A program made the position numbers and the translations under genes. A stretch of DNA of 64,000 bases from Litomosoides sigmodontis (lineage: Eukaryota; Nematoda; Chromadorea; Rhabditida; Onchocercidae). Every line of letters begins with the position of its first letter. Positions within the stretch are counted from its first letter, which is position 1. The stretch is from positions 6,301,738 through 6,365,737 of the forward strand of contig OY718808.1 of NCBI GenBank assembly GCA_963070105.1, in the 5' to 3' direction. The notes below the pieces were generated by a model, which did not search any database, had not been told where the DNA came from, and was given only the letters and a program-made list of their open reading frames with translations. This document shows, one piece after another, positions 39,229 through 51,840 of the stretch.

Positions 39229-40329
39229 ATGCTGTCATTAGCAATAGCAATGATAGTGCTAAGAATCTGCTTAGCTGAGGAGCGGAAGAGATCGGAGTGC
39301 GAATGGATTAGTTGTTTACAACCGAAAGTGTGTCAACAAATCAACGGGATCAGTTCGTTTTCACGCTGCTCGTTACACTTTACATTTGCGGAACTGTTTG
39401 GATAAGACTGTCACGCTTCATTGTCACCTCAAATTGCCTCTCCTCCCAGCTAAACGACTATTTATAATGTTGAAAATTGTTCGAAAGCATAGTTTGTTGA
39501 CATTTTTCATCAATCAATCTCGAATTCAAATATCTCTGAAGATTTTTTTTTTTTTAAAAAAAGCCGCTTTTGCATGAGTGTATGAAATCAAATGATTGCT
39601 TGCAGTATCGTGCATCTTGCCAGATGATGCCATGAAAGGAAGAATGGAAGTATATCCGGAACTGATGCCACCAAGTAATCAGATGATTAAATCTCTTCCT
39701 AAAGAATCCCTTACTGCACACTCATCCTGGATTCCTAATTTCCGAGCATTGCCACTATTGGTTCCTAAAATAAGATCATTTCTACCTTCCGAGATTGTGA
39801 CAAAACAAGGAGCTGCTCTAGTTCATCCGGAAACGACGTCCAAGGAAAATTCTACCGTTGAAACACTTCCAGAAATCTGCAAGCTTCCTGCTGTCACTGG
39901 GCCTTGTTCAAAAGCAAAAGTGCTATGGTACTATAATTCCTTGACTAATCGCTGTGAACGATTCAGTTTCAGGTGAAAATTTTTTAGCATACTATGTGCT
40001 TAGCTTACCGCAATATGTAAAGTTAAAAAAATCAAAATTTTATATTTGCTTTTGATGTTAAATGAAAACTGAAATCAACAACTACTGATTTCCCGATAAA
40101 ACAGTGTGAAAATTTGAATCGATAATTATTAAGTAACTAATTAACTAATTTAGCCATTTCAATAACATTACGATGAGCGACTGACATCCTTTACTATTAT
40201 CAGTACAGATAAATTAGCAGCACTGCCTCAAACTTAGCGTTCATTTATTTCAGTGGTTGTGGTAATGCGAATCATTTCTACAGTCGGAAAGAATGCGAAG
40301 ATACTTGCCTGATGGATTCTTCCACCTAA
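39229..40329 (+). CDS. Secreted single-Kunitz-domain protein
   Basis: Kunitz/BPTI-type protein. Exons: 39229-39352, 39606-39972, 40254-40329; 188 residues. Signal peptide MLSLAIAMIVLRICLA is followed by a short Cys-containing segment (CEWISCLQPKVC), a long Pro/Ser/Thr spacer, and a C-terminal Kunitz domain from CKLPAVTGPC to CEDTC with all six cysteines. Spacing is 8, 15, 7, 11 and 3. The fourth interval is one residue short of BPTI because one Gly of the GCGGN turn is missing. The residue after the second cysteine (P1) is Ser, so trypsin inhibition is not expected; elastase-like specificity or loss of inhibition are options. The exon 1 donor (ATCA/GTTCGT) is phase-consistent but weak, so the exon 1-2 junction is uncertain. 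The Kunitz part is firm. Confidence 0.75.
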
Positions 40330-41941
40330 TTTCCGCCCGCGTTGCTTCAGACGTCACAAACTCTTCAGAGCCGCCAACCAACCAACTTGCTTGATTTCAT
40401 CTGATTTGCACTTCTGATAATCTCAGTCTGACCGCTGACATTAATAAAATTCTCGTCTCCAATGATTTCTGAAAGATTTCCATTCCAGCATTCGCTTAGT
40501 AAGTGTTTTCTTCTCCTCTCCACTTTCCCCTCTCCGTGCAATGTCCCAATTGCATTTCATTAATGCATTTAATGTTTCAAGTGGAATCAGTTGTTTCGGA
40601 ACACGTTGAGGCATCGAAATGCTGCTAAAACTCGTTTTCCCGCAGGTTGCAAGTGAAACTTAGCAGTGAAATGTCGAAATTGAACTCATAGCTTTTCCAT
40701 GAAGGACGTTGTGCTTGCAAAGAACAAAGTGATACTGAAAGAATTATTCACTCTCTCCACTGTACTGTATTGACCACTGATGAGAAAGTTGCAAGACCGA
40801 GGAAATTTAGCCTTCTGCCGCAATTGAATTAGATTCTTTGCTCTGATAAAGCAATTTTAGTTCAAACTGCATTCATACAATTTTTCATATTACTCTCATA
40901 TTGCTCCACTACAAATGATGACTAAAACAGTATTCAGTGAATGTTTTTGAATTTCCAAATTATGATTGATCGGTCGTATTGGGGAAAATGGAGAGGGAGA
41001 GAAACTAACTGATCATACTTTCCAAACATAAAGTTTGAAATGTCATCTTTTCAACCACCACTTTAGCATTTTCAAAAATTTATTTTCAGATTTCGAGTCA
41101 GAATTACATTTCATAACGAACAAATAAAATTCAACAGATTTGATTTTATGATTAGCATAAGTTTTTTTTGCAAAAAAAATGATAAAAGAAATTTAAGAAA
41201 TGAAAAGGGAAGCACAGCCAAATAATTAATGCGCTCTAAAAACAAACATAAAGCATCAAACCACTCGATTGAACTATCCTGAATGAGTAATTTTATAATC
41301 AAAATTTATAATTCCAACCTGAGCTGCCCAACAGGTATCAAATTCAATGATGCACACTCAATCTAATTAATTAAGCAATCGAAAATGAAATCGAAGTTGA
41401 ATTCGATTTAGTGTTAATCTAGAAAACTGCGCTTTCCATAAGGCTTTAAAATTTGCATTATCTACAGTAATTTTAAGCACTCAACTGCACCATATAAAAT
41501 TGAATTGCATTAAACTGGAATTTGCTGAATAACAAACAAATTGCAAAAAGATCAATTGATCATAGCTAATGCGAACAGTTCCACAGCGCAACATTTCCAA
41601 GACATTAATTTTAATTCGATTCCATAAACAAATATTCATAGTATTGTGCATCGTCGTGACGCTTGTTGCTGTTGCTGTCCATCACCGTTTTTCGATTTCG
41701 CCGCATGCATTTCACTCTTTTCATTCATCGATGTTTCCTGTAGGACAGAAATTTTTTTCCTTAAAGCACTTTTGTTTCTTTAGAAAAAAATTCCTATAAA
41801 ATATTTCTAAATTACAATGTATCAATTTTTTCCCAAAGCCACGCTTCTAACTGCTAACATCTGTGATATATCGAAAAAACTGCCATGAACTTTTAATCTG
41901 AGCGGAATTGCTATGTCCATTATCAATCTTAATTGAGAAAC
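40330..41941. other. Intergenic between convergent genes
   Basis: 1.6 kb between the Kunitz gene and the 3' end of the proline-rich gene. One + frame at 41569-41799 contains a hydrophobic run but no firm gene structure. No repeat recognised. Confidence 0.45.
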
Positions 41942-44106
41942 TCATTTTGAATTCAAACTAACAGGTTTAACTCCTATTGCTGGTTGAAGTGAAGGCGGCT
42001 TTACCATTTGCCCTTCAACTTTCTGACTTTGCGCTAATACTGTTGCATGTGTCTTTTGGGATTCTGACGTCTGCGTCGCTTCAAGTTTTGCGCCACTTTC
42101 ATTGGTTGCTACGTGAATTTGCTTCACAGAAGTTGGTGTTTCCATGCTAAAGCTAGCAAATAGATTTGTTAATAACAACCATTAATTAGCAAAAAATATG
42201 GGATTAAATCAACCTAATTACTTTTTAAGTAGCACTTAAAGCATACTTCCCAAACAGTTTAGCCTTCGCAATTTTAGCTGACAATGTCTCCAAATGGATT
42301 AGAAAATCAGATAATATATGCCTCGAAAAAACTGTGGTATCTTTTTTGCACAGAAAGTGAAAAAGAAATCCAACATAGCTACTTACTTCTGCTTCGTCTC
42401 CTCGCTTGCTTTGAGCTTATCTTTTTCAATTTTAGGACTTCTCGTCCCTTGGACCGGTGTTCCGAATCCCTAAACATTTTATTTATTATAAAATGCAGTA
42501 CGATGTTGCAATTGCATGACTAACCTAAACGGTTCGTTGATCTTGACGATCCTGAAAACTGAGCACAGATTGGCAAAAACATTGCTGGAAATGAAACTTA
42601 GAGAGGAGAAACCTAAGATACAGTGTAAGATGAATTTGGAGATGTGCAAAATGTCCAATAAAATTAGCGTAATAAACAACAACCAAAACAACAACAGCAG
42701 CACCGGCGACATTTGATCAATTTCATTTTTAACTAATTTTAGCTTCCTAAATACTTCCGATAAATATAAGCATAAATACTCAAAGTCAAAATTCTTATAA
42801 TAAAGTAGGTGATTCATTTATGTCAAATTTTTATTTAGCTAAAAATTTCAAGAATTCAGTGATAAAAGATTTCAAAATAAGTGTTGAAATCTTCCTTACC
42901 ATTCTACTATGCTCAAAATTAATTTACTTTTGAACAAATTATATTGCACAAAAAAATTTCAGAGGAAAATTAAAAAATGAACAAAGGTATCAGGAAAGAA
43001 AATAATAGTAACGAAAAAAGAAAATAAAAAGCTTGAAAATACCCTTAGTGAACGTTGCCCCATAGCTTTGGCTTCTTCTGCAAGAATCATTTCAATAGAC
43101 TTTTTCTTCGGTGGTACTGGTGGCGGTATGTTTTTGGGTGGTATAACCGGTGGTTGTAATGAGTCTGCGGTTTCCAGTGATAGTGGTGGCGCACGGTTAG
43201 GTGGATCGCTACGATTTACAGAATTTTCTGTCTTTGTAGACTAAAATTCCCTTGCTTTTTTCTCATTCTCGTTTTATTTTTAAATGCGAATGGTGGAATT
43301 TCATATATTTGAGGTTAATTTTAGGTTAATTGTTATTTCTAAAATAAAGCACAATCGAAGGTACGTTTCGCGCTTTTCCTAAATCGTTGTCTGTGTTATG
43401 GCGCCGAGAAATCGCGGTGGTGCAAAATGCCATGTTCATTAATTGGTAAAGGCGAGAATTAATTATTAAGTGGGACAGTTGGTAATCAGTAGTTCTTCAG
43501 GGGTTGTGTGATTGTTTTGAATTGTTAAATTAACAAAAGATATTAGCAGTTCTCTGTCAGTCATTCATACTGTTTCTCTCAAAACTCCCTCTCTTTTTGA
43601 ATTTCAAAAAAAAGGGAAAACCGATTTAAGATAATAAGATAATGAAAGAAAACTCAGAAAGTAATAAGTCAGTCAGAATTTCTCTTCTATAAAAATGCAA
43701 ATAAAAAAAAGGTTAAAAGAAGCGAAAAAAAGGAAAATTGTTATTGGAAAGCATGGCGAAACCATTTCAAACGTAAAAGACAGTTAAAATTAAAAGCGTT
43801 ATAAATAACTAATCTAAAAATCAAACTGAAAAATGTTGAAACGGAGCAGCGAGATCTTTGTTAAAATCTAAAAGCCAAGAAAGTACTGTATGGTACCTGA
43901 AGTTCCGGTTCATTTCTCTCATTCTGATCACTGTATTTGACGATCGAAATTTCGTGAGCAATTAAAGTTTTCCGCAATTTCAGGCTATCTTCTGATGTTG
44001 AAGTAACATTGCTATTTAATGATTCAGGCAGTGATTCGCTTACGTCTACCGCATTCTGCAGATCAGTTCCATTACTCATACATGTCCGGATTATGTCATA
44101 ATGCAT
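41942..44106 (-). CDS. Proline-rich cytoplasmic protein of unknown function
   Basis: Four-exon model: 44106-43897, 43240-43043, 42469-42387, 42146-41942 (TGA), 231 residues; all phases fit and splice sites are good (TTTTAG, GTAAGT). No signal peptide or membrane segment. Exon 2 has a proline-rich, SH3/WW-ligand-like block (PPVIPPKNIPPPVPPKKK), followed by SIEMILAEEAKAMGQRS. Exons 1 and 4 are Ser/Thr/Gln/Lys-rich and likely disordered. The start could be the first ATG (44106) or a later one (44079, MSNGTD). Family not recognised; an adaptor or scaffold role is only a guess from the PxxP runs. Confidence 0.6.
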
Positions 44107-46171
44107 TTAAATTACTAAACCTGTTCCATGTGCTATTCAAAGATTTTCACACAGCTTTGTTATTGCTAAAAACGTGAACCGAAAACTTCAGGTACTGTAA
44201 AAGGTCGGATGATTCCATTAATGTACCACCCAATATGAATTGACCAGTTGTGATAATGATGAATTATCACTTGGAAATATAGTCTAAGCAAAGATGACGT
44301 GACATCGTCTGTCTATCCATTCCTACTTCACCGCAATTCGCAGTAATAATTTAATAAACAGTTACTCCCTAGGACTCTTTTAAATTAATTCTTTGTTTGA
44401 TATTGAAATCTCAGTTAACACAGTACGATTTGCTTCTATTAGAAGACATCCAATCCTATTACGAACTTCTTGCAGTTCGATGAAATTACTCCATGTCGCC
44501 AAATTCCAATCACTTAGTCTCTCTGAAGAATTTCTCGCGTCCACAGAACTTCATGTCAACCCTCAAGAAGTTGACAATTTAAAAAGTTCCAGAAATTGCG
44601 TGAGAAATTAACAGTTATTATGATGGAGAAATTATTTTCAAGCAAGAATATATGGAAAAGGATTACATTCTCGCTTTTAGTGCTTTGCTGATAGAATTTA
44701 AATTATGTGATTTAGAAACTCGACAGCTAACTTGTTCTAAAATTTTCACCCAATTTTACTTAAAAATTTTCACTTATAGAGTTCTTGATTTATTTAGACC
44801 TCATTTATAAATTACTTGTGCTCATCACCCTTTATGCTTGATATTGCAAACTGAGAGACTTTATGGATATTTTGGTTTGGAAAAATTTTAATTCACTTGT
44901 TTTGGAAAATATAAATGTTTAAGTTAAATTTTACAGCGTTAATGATGAGTGGACAATGGCCACTGAGACGATTTTTTCTTAAATTCAATGGAAAAGAAGG
45001 AGAAATTTCATTTATTGTGTTCATTCCATTGAAGAGAGTTCAAATTTGAGAAAAGTGCTGCCTCAAGTGGATGCTTAAGTAATACTTATAAAGAGAGAAA
45101 TCATTAATTCTTCCAACAACATTCATTTCAATCTGAAAATTGTTGTGGTGAAAGTGAGCCATTAAAATAATAAATGCTAGACTAAGCTAGACGTCATTAA
45201 TTGCTTAGCATAATGGGCCAAATTAAATCAATCAAATGAAATAGCTAGACTCAATGGAATGAATTGAAATATGAAGTGGTAGAAAACTAAAATTTCGAAA
45301 ATTTTCAAATCGAAATTTTCGAAATCTTCAAATCGTCAACAAACGGCTTTGCTACATCAAATTTAATTTACACAAGAAATTTTTACCAATTTAAATGTAA
45401 TCGTCAGTCGGGTCAATAACAAATTTAGTTCCGTAAGGCAAATGAAACGTTGGTATTGCTATACATTCGTAAGATGCTTTGCAAATCGTTGCATGTGTTG
45501 ACTAATGACCTAAATGACATGCAACTATCCTTTCGTTTCTCATTCCTCAATGAACAGAAAGGGAGTGAAGACGAGAGAGTAAGCAAAGGTCGAAGTGCAA
45601 GGTTAGGCTAAAGTAGACTGAAATAAATGTTCGGCAAAAAGAACTGAAGAACAGAGGGAAGGAAGAGCCTGGAAAAGCCTAACTCAGTGCAGCCATTAAA
45701 TGAAGCACCTTTTTATTTTTATTTTCCCTCTACTTATTTAAAGATGCGACATGAGTGTTTGGGAAATTGACAGCATGAAGTGCTACTCAATCATTTCATA
45801 TGAAATAATCCAATCTGATGAGAAGCTTTTGTTGACGCACTTGCATTCACGTAAAAAACACGTGAAAATTTCTTTTTTGGAGCAAAAATTGCCCATTCCA
45901 AGAGAAATGTTAAATGAATGGATGAGAAAAATTTTGTTAGGAATGGTATGCAGTTGCAATAAATTAGTTGGCTAACAATTTCAGCAAAAAAGCGAAAAAG
46001 TATTACTTCGGAAGGATTGGAACATTTTTCTTGGACGTCTTCGCCATTTCCATCTGTTTTTCCCGTTCTTTTCAACTGACCGTCATTCTGGACATTGAAA
46101 ATGCAAAATTCAACAGGAAAAAAAAGTGTGAGAAAGGTAACTGCACAAGAACAACTTCTTTCTTCCTACTT
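44107..46171. other. Intergenic, upstream of proline-rich gene
   Basis: About 2.1 kb. Contains the short tandem repeat at 45290-45335. Frames at 44393-44611 and 45751-46198 have no motifs. No RNA gene recognised. Confidence 0.5.
45290..45335. repeat. Two-copy 23-bp tandem repeat
   Basis: Copies at 45290-45312 and 45313-45335 differ at only a few bases; each carries a TTCGAAA core and ends TTCAAATCG. Seen directly. Confidence 0.7.
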
Positions 46172-47236
46172 TTAAAGAGCTTTTCCTCTTTTACGTAAAT
46201 TAAAAAATCGTCTAATATTAAACAGCTCATCCAACAAACTGTCCGTCTTGTCCGCCTTATTATCCAGCACTGCTATTTCGTCTAATTTTTCACTACGATA
46301 AATGACGGTTTCAGAAAAGGTAGGTAGGTGTGTTACCTGTTTCGGCATGTCTTCTTCACCTGATGAAATGATCGTTTTGACAGCTTGCACCTCTCCGTTG
46401 CCTTCCAATTTGGCCATCGATTCGTCCGCAAAGTCCTTGCCTTGCAACTGTGCAATAGTTCCAGCACCGAGGAAATCATTTTCCGATGAATTTCCTTCTG
46501 GGAATTCATCGTTTTTTGCGACACGATTATCCGCCCCACTCACCCCTTTGCCGTGGGATCCATCGATTTCATTATTTCCACCTCTCACATCAATCCCACC
46601 AACTTGCTCATCCATTTCATCCTTTAAATTGTGCAATTTTGCCTCGTCAATTTCCTCAACATCCGAACGGATTCCTTCCTTGCTTCCCCCTCGAAGCCTT
46701 CCAAATGTCTCATTTAGCAAATCGTCCATCCTCTCTGCCCCCTCTTGCGCACCAACACAAATCTCCTCCTTAGCATTCACCCCGTGCTGGTGAACCTCGT
46801 CGATATCTCCTGCTAACTTGTCTCCAACACTTTCCTTGCATAAATCTTTAAATTCGGAAACTATTTCATCGAGACATTCCGTGCCACCTCCACTCTTCCT
46901 TTCCATTTTCTTTAGCTCCTCTAATCCACTCACTTCTTTCTCCACAGCAGCATCAGCTATCCCACCGAGATATTCTGAAGCTCCCTTTTCGGCTTCCTTG
47001 CTCGCACCAACAAAACCGCACTCCACCTTGCTTACCGCATTAGCGGTAGGAGTGATAATGTCCGAAGCTATTTTGCTCATTTCATTTTTCAATCCATTAA
47101 ATTCCTCAACGCCTCCTTCAACTTCCTCTGATAACTTATCGATTAAATCATTTCCCATCTTCGCACCATTTTCCATATTTTCTAAATTTAGCCCCGTTGA
47201 ACCAGTAATACTTTCTAATATATTCTCTTCTGCCAT
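46172..47236 (-). CDS. Intronless acidic low-complexity protein, unknown function
   Basis: Single uninterrupted ORF of 354 codons from ATG (MAEENILESITGS) to TAA, by far the longest open frame in a window whose other genes are cut into many small exons. Rich in Glu, Asp, Gly, Lys and Asn; no signal peptide, membrane span or known domain. Residues about 15-110 look like successive amphipathic helices (for example SKEAEKGASEYLGGIADAAV). The middle is Gly/Asp-rich, and the C-terminus turns basic (FNIRRFFNLRKRGKAL). Frames on the opposite strand are shadows. Amphipathic, hydrophilic composition resembles LEA-like or lipid-droplet/apolipoprotein-like proteins, but no family can be assigned. A retrocopy or lineage-specific gene are alternatives. 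Confidence 0.65.
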   Translation of the reverse strand: MAEENILESITGSTGLNLENMENGAKMGNDLIDKLSEEVEGGVEEFNGLKNEMSKIASDIITPTANAVSKVECGFVGASKEAEKGASEYLGGIADAAVEKEVSGLEELKKMERKSGGGTECLDEIVSEFKDLCKESVGDKLAGDIDEVHQHGVNAKEEICVGAQEGAERMDDLLNETFGRLRGGSKEGIRSDVEEIDEAKLHNLKDEMDEQVGGIDVRGGNNEIDGSHGKGVSGADNRVAKNDEFPEGNSSENDFLGAGTIAQLQGKDFADESMAKLEGNGEVQAVKTIISSGEEDMPKQVTHLPTFSETVIYRSEKLDEIAVLDNKADKTDSLLDELFNIRRFFNLRKRGKAL

Positions 47237-50200
47237 TTCTTCTCAGTTAGCATATAATTTTTCAAAAAGCAGCCATCGCCTGAAATTGTAATAGTCAAAT
47301 ATTTTGCGAATAATTCAACATTGCGACATTGCGACATAAATTGAGTGGTAAAAGAGTGCTGAATAATTACTTTTTGATTACTTTTTAATACACTCAACCT
47401 GAAAATAATTAGGCAACGAGGATAATACGTTAAGAACACAGTAAGCAACAACAGAAATAGAAACTTTGCCGACAGCACTGATTCCTCTCTGATAAATGTC
47501 GAAAGCATATTTAAAAAAAAAAAAAGCTTGAAATAGGAAATTCAAACATAGAAAAACAAAACATCGACTCTTTTTTTTGAATGCCGTGCACAGCAGATAT
47601 CTGCCTCCACTAGAAATTAAATTAAAGTGTAGAAAATAGAACACAGCAAGCAAATGGTGTGGATTAATTCGAGCATAGCCATCTGGCCAGAGAATGACAA
47701 TTTCAAAATTCTTCATTAAACAAAGAAAATAACAAAAATTTAAATAAAAAATAAAATTCTAATCAACCACTTTTAATTAAATTTAAAAAAAAGGAAAAAA
47801 AAAGGTAAACACATCAATTTCTCTCGCTGAAGCCAAACACGATGCTTACTTTGTTAGCTTACTACCAGCTGATAAATGAAAATAAAAACTTACTTAAGAG
47901 AAAATAATTGTCAAAATAAAACCATCTGAGATCAGTTCCCATTTCCGTTTCAATAATTCATTATAGTTCGATCAAAAATGAAACTACCTAATTCAATGAA
48001 TCATTCAATTAAAAATTTAATTATACAGAATTATTACGCAGATCGTTCATTTATATTAAAACAGCAAATATTTTACACTTTGCACTTTTCCTGCTATTTC
48101 ATAATTTTCGAAAAAATCTGTGAAAATAAAATAAAAAGCAATCTGTCATTGTACAAGCTGCCACGATCATTTTAGTTTGAGGGAAAAATGCAAATAGAAA
48201 AGAAGGAAAATTAAATGGAAAATGTTTTGATATTTTTTTTCTTAAACATTCCAAATTGATGCAAACAATTTTGAAAAGAAGCGCCGTTTATCAATTTCAT
48301 TTCATTGAAAATGATTGCTTAAATTCAGAGAAAATACTTTCAGCTATTTTTTCTCTTCTTTTCCAACAGGAGATGAAGGATAGACCTAATAAAATATTCG
48401 TTATTTAAAGTTGAACGTTTCTATATAAACGTTTAGGAGAGGAAGTGAAAGAGGTGATTGATAGTTCAACCTTGCGGAATAGTTTTGCTTTCTTCTAATT
48501 CCTAATTAGCATCACATTAGAGCTTTTTAAAATATGAAAATTTACTGTCAAAACTTGAAAATCATTTGATCGAAATATTTTGTTAATAGAATGTCTCCTG
48601 AATTAGAAGAATGATAACTCAGATTAGCTAAAAATAAAATTGGAAAAAATCAAAGCTGTAAACAACTCACCTTTTCACTCTTTCAGGTGAAGCTCAAGCA
48701 GCTAATGACAATGCTAAATTACAAGATTTGCAAGAATATGATCGATTTGAAAAAAAAATACTTTCAGACAAAAAAAAATACTTTCAGACAATATGCGTAA
48801 ATGTCAAAGTAATAATTAAAATGATAGTTTTTTGAGTTAATATTAAAGTGAAAAAAATTTAGTCTTGAAAATATGAGGAACTACTTCATGGAATTGGAGA
48901 TGAGTCAAGTGAGGTGAAGTAATTATACTAATGACCGGAAAGACCGGTCATTCTCGACGCCGTCACAGGGAAAACACATAACGGATAGTTCTATGACGTG
49001 AATGGAAAAGAATTAATTGAATTTCAACGGTATGATTCAGATGATTGCTTAGCAGCTTACAGCTTACATAACAGAGACTTAAGCTTTACCTCACGCTCAT
49101 TTGCCGTCTTCTGGACTAGCGCACGTGTCGCGGACGATGAATAGTTGGAAAATTGAAGTGTGGAAGTTGGAAGAATGAAAAAGAAGTGCTTCCTTAGATC
49201 ACCGAATGAAATAAATGGTCGTTGCTTATGGTTAGAAAGCAGTTGTTCAGTGGGCTGGCTCCATCTGCCCCGCAGCTTTGCTTCCAATAGCTAGCTTTCC
49301 TTCACTGCATTCACCACACCTCGTCATTCCCCAGCCTCCCATTTCAATCATGAACTTCCTAATGAATTTGAATTCGAAACAGAAACATTGCACCCCTCTA
49401 CACCTCTGCGCTTTCAAAGCATAATGCCGAAACTTTCCAACAAATCACAGCTATAAAGATTGTTACATCAGAATTATTAACCGGAATCAGAGGGATAGTG
49501 GGGAATCATGATAATTTATAATCCTTTACGCCCAGCAGAATCGATTTTCGACGGATCGATTTCAAAGAGTCCGATCACTTCTCTGTGCGGCAATAGCTTC
49601 TTCGATCGCTGAACATTTGTTGGATCACAGAAGCTTCTCGGCCTCAGTGGTTCGAAAGAGCAAATGGGTTTGATCTAATGATAATTCAAAACGATAAGGA
49701 AGCGATAAGTTAAAAACTAAAGGTGCAGTACTCTGAAGAGAGAAAGGAAATGCAATCGGCCAAACGAGGTATGTCAAGGTGCTAGTGAAAGATAATTAAC
49801 AAATAATTATTCAGGTGAGAGTGATGGTTGTACAAAGATGAAGTTAGCAATGCACAGATGGCAGTTATCTCTAAACTTAGCTTGTCAACAACATCTCTGA
49901 ACTTCATAACTTGTAACGCCGCAGATAGTGCATGTTAATTTACTTAATTTACCTCATCAAAATACTTTTTGTTTTTATTTAATTTTCTAATCAATTGAAA
50001 AAAACAACACACCCAAAGAGAATTTTGGAATTAAAATTGTAAACTAAGTTAAATGTCAGTTAAATTTGCAAAATTTCCTTGTTCCTAACAAATTAAAATA
50101 GCGATATTTCAGGCATAAAAAGAATTTAATGTCATTAAATTTTGCATTGCATATGATATTTGGAGGTTGAACTCATCGATTACCAAATTGATTGACCCTT

Positions 50201-51840
50201 ATGTTTCAGAAAATGTTTAAGAATGAAAAAAAAAAGCTGCGAGGAGGAAGAGGAGGGAGAGAAGAGAAGTAAACAGTTTTAACAGTTGGCTGGATTTGTG
50301 ACAGCAATGTTCAAAGGAGCAAATGAGCGACGGGCTGATCAGTTGGCGACTGATAGAAAATATGAATGAAAGTAATAAGCAACTGCTGCACTGTGAGAAC
50401 CTTTTGTCAGTTGGCAAAATAAAGGAATCTGACTGAGTGATTTTGCAAATATTTGATGCATTTTAGATGATCTGAAAGCGAACGCGTGGAAGAAACGTGA
50501 AACGAAAGGTGCAATAAACGATGAGATGCGTGATATCCACGCCAATCCACATATCAGCCATATTTACCTCCTCCCTTCACCGTCCTATCCTTTTCAGCTT
50601 GAGCTACTTTACACAAATTAAGTCTTGAAATATTAAACGGACCGAAACTTGTGAAAAAGAAACATTAGTATCTGATAATCGACGTAGTGCTGTAGCTAAA
50701 ATTTCTACGGAAGGATATTTGCGATTTTTGTTCTAAAACATATGAAAATAACTGATAAGACCAACGTTTCATTACACTTTTGTCTTCTCCTCTCTTCTTG
50801 TCATATGATATTACGTACACGTACTTAAACGTAACGACAACGTCAGTTCTGTTTGTTTGTCCGAAAAAAAAACGAAATGAACATTTATGAACTGAAATGA
50901 ATGAGCATACGTGAGAAGGTAAGCGCTACGTTTTTTCATCCAAACAATAGCAACATTGGCAATCATATGATTAGAGTGAGTATTATCACAACTTCTTCAT
51001 AATGCTCGTCGGCAATTGAGCCAACAAGTTTCCTCCCTCTGAGAATCCTAATTTATGTGTTACTGGAACTTAAAGCTGCAGAGAGAGAGGGCAGTTTCTT
51101 AGAAATTTACTAGCATCTGAACGACTTTAATAATTAAGCTTAATTTCCAATGCTTATCTTTAATAATTTGTGCTTCCTTCTACAATGTTTGAATGTGAAG
51201 CCGAAATTTAGGTGAAACTCTAAAATTTCTGTTGAAATTGAAGGATTGAGATCAGTTGAAATTGTAAAATGAATTATGAATTTCACGAATAATTTTCGTG
51301 TTTATTAAAACAAATGGCGAACATTTATAACACCTGTAATAAACAATGGCGAAAATTGGCAGTTGTAATTTCTCTGTTTAAATCTGATTATGAGTGTGTT
51401 TTTAATTTCTATTGTTTTTATGCAATTTAAAATTGAACTCGCTTTTTCTTCATACTAGCAAGAAATCAAAAAGATCAAACAAAATTTTTTTTAAATTAAT
51501 GTTTCCACCTGCAACGACTGTAACATTTCGAAATGGCATGTTAAATTTTGAAGATTTTTGAAATACAAAAGGCGTAAAAAAACCCAACTGTTCAAAACTG
51601 AAATTTTTAGAAATCCAAAAAAAAGAACGTTTTCTTCAGACATAAAAATTTTAAAGTTAAAAAGAATTCAAACAAATATCAACTTCAGGAATAACATTTG
51701 GTTGAAATTTGGCATGCATTAACCGGAAACACTCCAATTCGTCCTAAACCCCTGATATCATTCAGGAAAGCACTGCGTTGCAATACGCTGCCCGTACGCT
51801 GAAGGAAAGCTCACTGGATCTCTAATACTGTAAGTTTCGC
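47237..51840. other. Intergenic region, no firm gene
   Basis: 4.6 kb between the acidic ORF and the end of the Kunitz/lustrin gene. Contains T/A homopolymer-rich DNA, a short tandem duplication (48751-48790) inside a possible orphan exon, and several frames without motifs (for example 49057-49287 - and 50217-50545 -). The stretch just left of 51840 should hold the 3' UTR of the Kunitz/lustrin gene. Confidence 0.5.
48751..48790. repeat. Tandem duplication of about 20 bp
   Basis: Two adjacent copies of an A-run followed by ATACTTTCAGAC, seen directly. Confidence 0.75.

Noticed and set aside
41569..41799. Short + strand ORF with a hydrophobic segment (IFIVLCIVVTLVAVAV)
   Set aside because: Could be a membrane-protein first exon, but no continuing exon, motif or strong donor was found.
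46302..47291. Two long + strand frames opposite the acidic ORF
   Set aside because: They are Ser/Pro/Phe-rich antisense shadows of the 354-codon - strand ORF.
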